The position numbers were made by a program, and so were the translations under genes. 6,725 nucleotides of DNA from Saprospiraceae bacterium (GTDB taxonomy: Bacteria; Bacteroidota; Bacteroidia; Chitinophagales; Saprospiraceae). The notes beneath the pieces are model-generated. The model had not been told where the DNA came from, searched no databases, and saw only the letters and a program-made list of their open reading frames with translations. This document shows positions 1 to 6,725 of the stretch, one piece after another (the stretch's first letter is position 1; every line of letters begins with the position of its first letter). The stretch spans positions 1 through 6,725 of the forward strand of contig JACMLK010000050.1 of assembly GCA_014379665.1 (NCBI GenBank), given 5' to 3'.

Positions 1-1416
1 AATGAATTTTTTATTTTCAGAAGTTGATATATTGTGCTTCAGGATGTATTCTCCTGCAGGTAATTCTGCTACTTGTATTGAGAATTTTTCAGTATCCAAA
101 TTTTTGATGCCATGTAATGATTTGATTAAGTTCCCACTTATGTCAAAAATGAACCAGATGATTTTGCCGGAATATGGAGAAGAAAACTCCCATTCAAGAT
201 GATCGGTTACCGGATTTTTGTTCAAGTGAATATGAGCTTCAATTTTATCGGTATCATTGATCTGGCTTATCACATCCGATATTTTGTATATGGTTCCGGA
301 AGATAGTCCTGCCACATAAAGTTCTCCGGCATTGTCTTCCCCAAAAGTGGAATAATCATTGTTTTCAAGATCAGCCAGAACGTCATTTTGCCAAATGCCA
401 TTAGAATTTTTATATAATGACCAAAAAATTCCGGTACAAAAGTCCGTATAAATATATTTTCCTATTAGCGATGAATTATTTGTTCCCCTGTAAACGTAAC
501 CACCTGTAATGGAGCAACCAGTGTCAAATTTGTTTTCATAGGTGAGAACCGGTGGTTGATATTTACCGACACTGCCACAGCCGTTTGTATTAAAAGGCAC
601 AAAACCTTCATAACATCTCCAGCCATAATTCAATCCGGACGCTGAACTTGAAGACATATTAATTTCTTCCCATTTGTCCTGTCCGACATCTGCAATCCAC
701 AAGTCGCCTTTTTCTCTATCAAAACTGAATCTCCATGGGTTTCTAACTCCGATAGCCCAAATTTCCTGAAGCGTATCCACACTGCTTTGATAAGGGTTAT
801 CCTGTGGTATCAGATAAGTTTGGGCCTCAGTATTAACATCAATTCTCAGCATTTTCCCAAGAAGTTCCTTTGGGTTCTGTGCCCTGTTACCGGGATCACC
901 ACCACTGCCACCATCTCCCATGCCGATATAAAGAAACCCATCAGGTCCGAAATTTAAATCACCGCCATTATGATTATTGAATGGTTGGATGACTGTTAGT
1001 AAAATTTTTTCTGAGGTAGGGTCAGCTTTGTCAGCATCACTTTCTGATCTTTTAAATCTTGAAATGGTAGTATTTCCATTATTATTAGTGTAGTTCACAT
1101 AAAAATACCCGTTATTACGGTACTCCGGATGAAAACACAACCCCAATAACCCTCTTTCATTTGCCTGTGAGTTGACCTTTGGATCTATGTCCAAAAATGA
1201 TTGAGATAAAACGATTCCATCCATATTGATTATTTTTATTCTGCCTGCTTTTTCTACGATGAACAGACGTAAATCACTGGTATCACCGGTAGCAGAAATA
1301 TCCACAGGTTGGGCAAATGAAGTGGCAATTGGATTTAATTTGAAATTCTGACCATAAGTTTTAACAAAAAGAAATGGTATGATCAGGAAGAGACTTCCCG
1401 GTTTAATTAAATTCAT
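1..1416 (-). CDS. Secreted PQQ-dependent glucose/sorbosone dehydrogenase-like protein with T9SS sorting domain (3' end cut)
   Basis: The frame stays open from the ATG at 1416 to the window edge (472 codons) with no stop, so the C-terminus is missing, probably by only a few residues. Residues 1-22 look like a signal peptide (hydrophobic core LFLIIPFLFV, likely cleaved before Gln23). Residues about 27-380 match the soluble aldose/glucose dehydrogenase beta-propeller family: ERGLLGLCFHPEY (87-99), NHNGG (148-152, with His149 at the expected catalytic position), GMGDGG (165-170), RNPWRFSFD (225-233), DVGQD (243-247), SITGGYVYRG (302-311) and GEDNAGELYV (359-368). Cys268/Cys280 and Cys301/Cys327 may form disulfides. 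From about residue 394 to the edge lies a region resembling a T9SS type A sorting domain: NP at 401-402, LPAGEYIL at 452-459, then KKFI at the edge. In this family sugars are oxidised using PQQ and calcium; the actual substrate is unknown. By inference the protein is exported and surface-anchored or released. An in-frame TAA 15 nt upstream, with no start codon between, fixes the start. Confidence 0.9.
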   Translation of the reverse strand, partial: MNLIKPGSLFLIIPFLFVKTYGQNFKLNPIATSFAQPVDISATGDTSDLRLFIVEKAGRIKIINMDGIVLSQSFLDIDPKVNSQANERGLLGLCFHPEYRNNGYFYVNYTNNNGNTTISRFKRSESDADKADPTSEKILLTVIQPFNNHNGGDLNFGPDGFLYIGMGDGGSGGDPGNRAQNPKELLGKMLRIDVNTEAQTYLIPQDNPYQSSVDTLQEIWAIGVRNPWRFSFDREKGDLWIADVGQDKWEEINMSSSSASGLNYGWRCYEGFVPFNTNGCGSVGKYQPPVLTYENKFDTGCSITGGYVYRGTNNSSLIGKYIYTDFCTGIFWSLYKNSNGIWQNDVLADLENNDYSTFGEDNAGELYVAGLSSGTIYKISDVISQINDTDKIEAHIHLNKNPVTDHLEWEFSSPYSGKIIWFIFDISGNLIKSLHGIKNLDTEKFSIQVAELPAGEYILKHNISTSENKKFI

Positions 1417-1550
1417 ATTTGAGCTATTTTATAAGAGTTACAAGGTTTGCCTCAAAGGCATGAATTTTGTAAGAAACCGTTTTAATGAAAGCGTTGTACC
1501 TATAACAACAACCACATCAAATGGTTACCCCATTAATGAAAAAATCTATG

Positions 1551-1569
1551 AAAAAGCAAGGCAGTGCTT
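1551..1569 (-). terminator. Possible weak intrinsic terminator after ald
   Basis: Read on the minus strand, AAGCA (1569-1565) and TGCTT (1558-1554) form a 5-bp stem around a 6-nt loop, running into a T tract (1555-1551). It lies about 30 nt past the ald stop and before the dehydrogenase gene. The stem is short and has only two G-C pairs, so termination would be weak at best. The rest of 1417-1597 shows no gene and only a 4-bp hairpin, TGCC/GGCA, at 1448-1460. Confidence 0.3.
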
Positions 1570-1597
1570 AGTTTAAGGAATCTTGTTAATTTTAATA

Positions 1598-2710
1598 TTA
1601 TAATATACTTTCAACATCAGTCAGTTCCAAACCAAAGGCATCGGCTACACCTTTATACACTACTTTTCCAAGCACTACGTTCAATCCCAATTTTAATTCT
1701 TCGTTTTGTTTACAAGCCATTTGCCACCCTTTTTCAGCCAATTGAAGTGCATAAGGTAATGTGGCATTAGTTAATGCAATAGTTGAAGTATAAGGAACAG
1801 CACCGGGCATGTTGGCTACACAATAATGTACCACTTCATCAATAACATAAATAGGATTGTCGTGTGTGGTTGGTCTGCAAGTTTCAATACACCCACCCTG
1901 ATCAACTGCAACATCAACTATTACAGTACCCGGTCGCATTTCTTTGAGCATTGATCTGGTGATCAGATTTGGCGCTTTGGCACCGGGGATTAAAACCGCC
2001 CCTACGATGAGGTCATGATTCACGATAAGCCTTCTTATGGTATACTCATTGGAATACATGGTAATAACATTGGCCGGCATTACATCCGAAAGATATCTTA
2101 ATCTCTTCAAGCTAACATCAAGTATGGTAACAATGGCTCCTAATCCTGCTGCCATTTTTGCCGCCTGAGTTCCAACTACACCACCACCGAGGATTAACAC
2201 CTTTGCCGGGGGAACACCCGGTACACCACCGAGTAGTACACCACGCCCCTGTTGTGGTTTTTCTAAATACTTAGCACCCTGTTGTACTGCCATCCTTCCT
2301 GCTACTTCAGACATCGGTATTAACAACGGAAGTGACCGATCTGAAGATTCTACTGTTTCATAAGCCAGACACACTGCCTTGCTTTTGATCATTGCTAAAG
2401 TCAAAGGTTCGTAGGATGCAAAATGGAAATAGGTAAAAAGGAGTTGATCTGGCTTTATTAGATTGTATTCTCTTTCAATCGGTTCTTTCACCTTAATGAT
2501 CATGTCAGCTATACCATACACTTCTTCAATGGATGTCAATATTTTTCCTCCTGCCTGCACATATTCATCATCAGGGAATCCCGAGCCATCGCCTGCTGTG
2601 CTTTGTATGTATACTATATGGCCTCTTTTAACAAATTCAAGTGTGCCTGCAGGTGTCAGAGCAACCCTATTTTCATTTGTTTTAATTTCTTTTGGAACTC
2701 CAATGATCAT
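1598..2710 (-). CDS. ald: Alanine dehydrogenase
   Basis: This cytoplasmic enzyme reversibly deaminates L-alanine to pyruvate and ammonia with NAD+. The product is 370 residues, the usual family length. The N-terminus (MIIGVPKEIK, then ENRVALTP) is the classic family start and signature. Residues known from family structures are all in place: Arg15 and Lys75 (pyruvate binding), His96 (catalysis), the Rossmann glycine motif GGGVVG at 175-180, Asp198 (NAD ribose), Asp270 (catalysis) and Asn300 followed by MPGAVP. The frame extends upstream to an ATG at 2779, which would add 23 mostly hydrophobic residues ahead of the conserved start. I chose the ATG at 2710 because the family begins exactly there. 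No Shine-Dalgarno is visible; the leader is A/T-rich, as is common in Bacteroidota. It is divergent from groES. The dehydrogenase gene lies 181 nt downstream on the same strand, but that gap and a weak possible terminator make co-transcription uncertain. The closest alternative family, the N-terminal part of NAD(P) transhydrogenase alpha subunit or lysine-forming dehydrogenases, fits less well. Confidence 0.97.
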   Translation of the reverse strand: MIIGVPKEIKTNENRVALTPAGTLEFVKRGHIVYIQSTAGDGSGFPDDEYVQAGGKILTSIEEVYGIADMIIKVKEPIEREYNLIKPDQLLFTYFHFASYEPLTLAMIKSKAVCLAYETVESSDRSLPLLIPMSEVAGRMAVQQGAKYLEKPQQGRGVLLGGVPGVPPAKVLILGGGVVGTQAAKMAAGLGAIVTILDVSLKRLRYLSDVMPANVITMYSNEYTIRRLIVNHDLIVGAVLIPGAKAPNLITRSMLKEMRPGTVIVDVAVDQGGCIETCRPTTHDNPIYVIDEVVHYCVANMPGAVPYTSTIALTNATLPYALQLAEKGWQMACKQNEELKLGLNVVLGKVVYKGVADAFGLELTDVESIL

Positions 2711-2788
2711 TTGTATGGGTTTTAATAATAAATCGAATAATTGAATAAAATAATGTGCGAAAATAGGAATGAATATCAAAATCCGGGT

Positions 2789-2806
2789 AATTATTTAAGA
2801 ATAATT
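2789..2806. repeat. Perfect 7-bp AT-rich inverted repeat upstream of ald
   Basis: AATTATT (2789-2795) and AATAATT (2800-2806) are perfect inverted copies around TAAG. The repeat sits about 80 nt upstream of the ald start, a plausible place for an operator. However, palindromes of this size arise easily in AT-rich DNA, and no regulator can be named. Confidence 0.3.
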
Positions 2807-2810
2807 CTCA

Positions 2811-2858
2811 ACCGGCAAAAAAAATAAGTGATCATCCGACAAACGGAATAAGGCCGGT
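2811..2858. repeat. Nested hairpin in the ald-groES intergenic region
   Basis: ACCGGC (2811-2816) and GCCGGT (2853-2858) are perfect 6-bp arms, unusually GC-rich for this region. Between them a second hairpin is nested: TCCG (2835-2838), loop ACAAA, CGGA (2844-2847). An 8-A run (2817-2824) lies just inside the left arm, so on the minus strand the inner hairpin is followed about 10 nt later by a T8 tract. That spacing is too long for a standard terminator. It could be an RNA structure in an ald leader, a protein site, or chance. Confidence 0.35.
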
Positions 2859-3062
2859 AAGTAACATGCTCAGTTAATTTGCGTCTAAAGTTTTAAATCA
2901 GAAAAACCAAAACTGCGGACAACCGGAAAAATTTAATATAATTTTAGTCCATTACAACTATTCCCGGACATCTGATTTCTTTCGAACATACCTTAAAATA
3001 AATATTAAATACCTGCAGTATTAACTTCCGAAACTAATGACAATTTTAGGTAAAAAGTCTTT

Positions 3063-3186
3063 TTGGCCATTATATGCCAATTTGACACAAACGTATGCCA
3101 TAAAGGAAATATTTAATATGGAAATAAGTCAAAATGTGAACAAATGTCATGAATATCACTTTGGCACATTTCATGATATATGCATA
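3063..3186. promoter_or_regulatory. Repeat-rich candidate control region upstream of groES
   Basis: Several short repeats crowd this stretch. TTGGC (3063-3067) and GCCAA (3076-3080) are inverted with an 8-nt gap. TATGCCA occurs at 3073-3079 and 3094-3100, 21 bp apart, about two helical turns. TTGGCA (3161-3166) is the reverse complement of TGCCAA (3075-3080). AAATGT at 3132-3137 and 3142-3147 is spaced 10 bp, with its inverse ACATTT at 3166-3171. TCATGA occurs at 3147-3152 and 3171-3176, and TATGCATA (3179-3186) is a palindrome. It lies 50-175 nt before the groES start, where a heat-shock promoter and operator would be expected. No known operator is recognised, so the regulatory role is inferred from position. 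Confidence 0.35.
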
Positions 3187-3224
3187 GCGATTGTAAAAAT
3201 TATTTTTCAACAACTAAAATTAAA

Positions 3225-5190
<1,966 letters not shown>

Positions 5191-5217
5191 AGAAAACCAC
5201 CTCTACAACAATTATAC

Positions 5218-5251
5218 AATGCCCTGCAAAGCAATCTGCAGGGCATTTTTT
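5218..5251 (+). terminator. Strong intrinsic terminator of the groES-groEL operon
   Basis: AATGCCCTGCA (5218-5228) and TGCAGGGCATT (5237-5247) form a perfect 11-bp stem with the 8-nt loop AAGCAATC, followed by a six-T run (5246-5251) and more T-rich sequence. It starts 27 nt after the groEL stop. It separates the chaperonin operon from the downstream acetyltransferase gene, so that gene probably has its own promoter within 5252-5318, though none was recognised. Confidence 0.93.
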
Positions 5252-5318
5252 ATTTAATTTCAATGGTTTTACATTTATTTCTTATACATTTTATTATCAT
5301 TGTTTTAAATTTTGATAC

Positions 5319-5867
5319 ATGAACATTGTGTACTGCAAAGTCAGCTTCAAAAATGAACTGGAGCAAATTTTAAATTTACAAAGGGCCAATCTTCGATTTA
5401 CTCAATCTGAAGATGAAGAAATGAATCAGGGTTTTGTCACGGTTCAACATGATTTCGATTTGTTGTCACAAATGAACGAAATGACTGCCCATATCATAGC
5501 TAAAGATGAAGGGAAAGTCGTAGGTTATGCTTTGGCAATGCCTAATTATTTTCATGACAAAATTCCGATATTAAAACCGATGTTTGACTTAATTGATTCG
5601 CTTAAAGTAAATCAAATTAGTGTCAGGGATGAAAATTATATTGTCATGGGACAAATTTGCATTGAAAAATCATATAGAGGGACAGGTATCTTTGAAGGAT
5701 TATATTCTATGTTTTTTAATGAATATAAATCCAGATATGCTCACGTTATTACGGAAGTGGCCGTTAGGAATATCAGATCTGTAAAGGCTCATTTGAAAGT
5801 TGGCTTTCAAAAAATTTATCAATATCAGGAAATTGATGCCGAAGAATGGGTAGTATTACGTTATTAA
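5319..5867 (+). CDS. GNAT-family N-acetyltransferase
   Basis: A 182-residue single-domain protein of the GNAT fold, predicted to transfer an acetyl group from acetyl-CoA to an amine; the substrate cannot be told. The acetyl-CoA-binding motif A is visible as strand YIVMGQICIEKSY (107-119) followed by the pyrophosphate loop RGTGIF (120-125). The last position, usually Gly or Ala in the R-x-x-G-x-G/A consensus, is Phe. Motif B follows with Asn151, Ala157 and the typical KVGFQKI ending (160-166). An earlier strand, HIIAKDEGKVVGYALAM (58-74), fits the central sheet. There is no signal peptide, so it should be cytoplasmic. The start at 5319 is the first ATG of the frame, and the length is normal for the family. 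The M19 peptidase gene begins 16 nt after its stop, suggesting one transcript. Whether the acetylation activity is linked to peptide breakdown is unknown. Confidence 0.85.
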   Translation: MNIVYCKVSFKNELEQILNLQRANLRFTQSEDEEMNQGFVTVQHDFDLLSQMNEMTAHIIAKDEGKVVGYALAMPNYFHDKIPILKPMFDLIDSLKVNQISVRDENYIVMGQICIEKSYRGTGIFEGLYSMFFNEYKSRYAHVITEVAVRNIRSVKAHLKVGFQKIYQYQEIDAEEWVVLRY

Positions 5868-5883
5868 TGGTAAATTGAATATT

Positions 5884-6725
5884 ATGATTTACAAAAAGGT
5901 GCTGTCTGTCCTGCTTATTGTTTTGAGTATTAATGATTCCTATCTGATAGCACAAGCTGATATAACTTTAAAAAGAAAAGCTGATCACCTTGCTCAGGAA
6001 TTTATTATTGTTGACGGTCATGTAGATTTACCGTACCGACTTAGTGTGAAAAATTTCAGACTGCAAAAAGAATATCTTGCTATTCCTTATCAGAGCAACG
6101 AAGGTGATTTTGATTTTGTAAGGTCAAAGAAAGGAGGATTAAATGCACCTTTTATGTCAATATTTATTCCATCCAGGCTGCAGATAGAGGGAGGGGCAAA
6201 AGAATTGGCAGACAGTCTGATTAATATGGTGGAGTATATTGCAGAAAATCAATCCGCATATTTTAGTATTGCCAAGAATCCTAAGGACGTCATCAGGGCA
6301 AAAAAACAAGGTAAAATTGCGCTTCCTATGGGAATGGAAAATGGTGCTCCTTTAGAAAATGATCTGTCGCTTGTGACATATTTCAAAAAGCGGGGTATCT
6401 CCTATATCACGCTTACTCATGCGAAAGATAATAAAATATGTGATTCCTCATATGACACAACACACACATGGAAAGGACTGAGTCCATTTGGTTATCAATT
6501 GCTGGATGAGATGCAAAGAGTGGGCATAATGGTAGATATTTCTCATGTTTCTGATAGTGCTTTTTACCAAACCATCAGATATGTAAAAGTACCTGTAATT
6601 GCTTCGCATTCGTCGTGTAGAAAATTTACGCCCGGTTTTGAACGTAACATGAGTGATGAGATGATCAAAATGATGAAGGGAAATGATGGAATAATTATGG
6701 TGAATTTCGGTTCTTCTTTTCTTGA
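5884..6725 (+). CDS. Exported M19-family dipeptidase (membrane dipeptidase-like), 3' end cut
   Basis: Only the first 280 residues are present; family members are typically about 350-420 residues and the frame is open at the window edge. Residues 1-25 form a likely signal peptide (KK, then VLSVLLIVLSI, with possible cleavage after AQA at 23-25). There is no lipobox Cys, so it should be a soluble periplasmic or secreted protein. M19 zinc ligands are visible: His46 and Asp48 in VDGHVDLP, bridging Glu152 in GMENG, His221 in VDISHVSD and His242 in ASHSSCR. The Arg246 and RNMSDE stretch (254-259) matches the substrate-binding region that follows SHSS in this family. The later catalytic Asp lies beyond the window. 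The family hydrolyses dipeptides, including some with a D-residue; the true substrate here is unknown. The start at 5884 gives the complete signal peptide and lies 16 nt after the acetyltransferase gene, consistent with co-transcription. Confidence 0.92.
   Translation, partial: MIYKKVLSVLLIVLSINDSYLIAQADITLKRKADHLAQEFIIVDGHVDLPYRLSVKNFRLQKEYLAIPYQSNEGDFDFVRSKKGGLNAPFMSIFIPSRLQIEGGAKELADSLINMVEYIAENQSAYFSIAKNPKDVIRAKKQGKIALPMGMENGAPLENDLSLVTYFKKRGISYITLTHAKDNKICDSSYDTTHTWKGLSPFGYQLLDEMQRVGIMVDISHVSDSAFYQTIRYVKVPVIASHSSCRKFTPGFERNMSDEMIKMMKGNDGIIMVNFGSSFL

Noticed and set aside
1426..1456. Minus-strand TTTG, 19 nt, TATAAAAT before the dehydrogenase start
   Set aside because: The spacing fits a Bacteroidota promoter but the second box matches TAnnTTTG poorly, and it would leave almost no leader before the ATG.
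1379..1576. 65-codon plus-strand frame between the dehydrogenase and ald genes
   Set aside because: It overlaps the start of the dehydrogenase on the other strand and has no recognisable protein features.
2463..2744. 93-codon plus-strand frame opposite the 5' part of ald
   Set aside because: Antisense shadow of a clearly conserved enzyme gene; no family features of its own.
2711..2779. 23-residue N-terminal extension of ald from the ATG at 2779, which looks hydrophobic
   Set aside because: Alanine dehydrogenases begin at MIIGVPKE and are cytoplasmic; the extension is low-complexity A/T-rich translation of the leader.
3162..3184. TGGCAC followed by ATGC, resembling a sigma-54 promoter
   Set aside because: The distance between the GG and GC elements is far longer than the fixed spacing needed for a -24/-12 promoter.

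Overview
The window looks like an ordinary stretch of chromosome from a Bacteroidota bacterium, possibly a Saprospiria- or Cytophagia-like lineage; the class is a guess. Three things support the phylum: a secreted enzyme ending in what looks like a type IX secretion (T9SS) sorting domain, gene starts preceded by A/T-rich leaders with no Shine-Dalgarno motif, and a moderately AT-rich composition. The GroES and GroEL sequences also read as Bacteroidota-like, but no search was run.

Layout. Positions 1-1416 (minus) encode a PQQ-type glucose/sorbosone dehydrogenase with a signal peptide and a C-terminal T9SS-like domain, cut by the window start a few residues before its expected end. Positions 1598-2710 (minus) encode a complete alanine dehydrogenase (ald) with every catalytic residue I could place. 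Positions 2711-3236 are a 526-nt divergent intergenic region, without a convincing gene, that holds several short inverted and direct repeats. Positions 3237-3500 and 3553-5190 (plus) are the groES-groEL operon, closed by a strong intrinsic terminator at 5218-5251. Positions 5319-5867 (plus) encode a GNAT-family acetyltransferase. Only 16 nt later begins an exported M19 (membrane/renal dipeptidase-type) metallopeptidase, which runs off the right edge.

How the genes work together. GroES and GroEL form one chaperonin machine. Alanine dehydrogenase (alanine to pyruvate plus ammonia), the exported dipeptidase and the secreted sugar dehydrogenase all fit a heterotroph living on peptides and sugars. 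They are neighbours rather than an evident pathway, and only groES-groEL and the acetyltransferase-dipeptidase pair look like operons.

I found no mobile element, CRISPR array, tRNA, rRNA or defence system, and no clear sign of a new multi-gene system. The least explained part is the groES upstream region: it lacks a CIRCE operator and a recognisable Bacteroidota promoter but is rich in short repeats. The findings are scored modestly for that reason.
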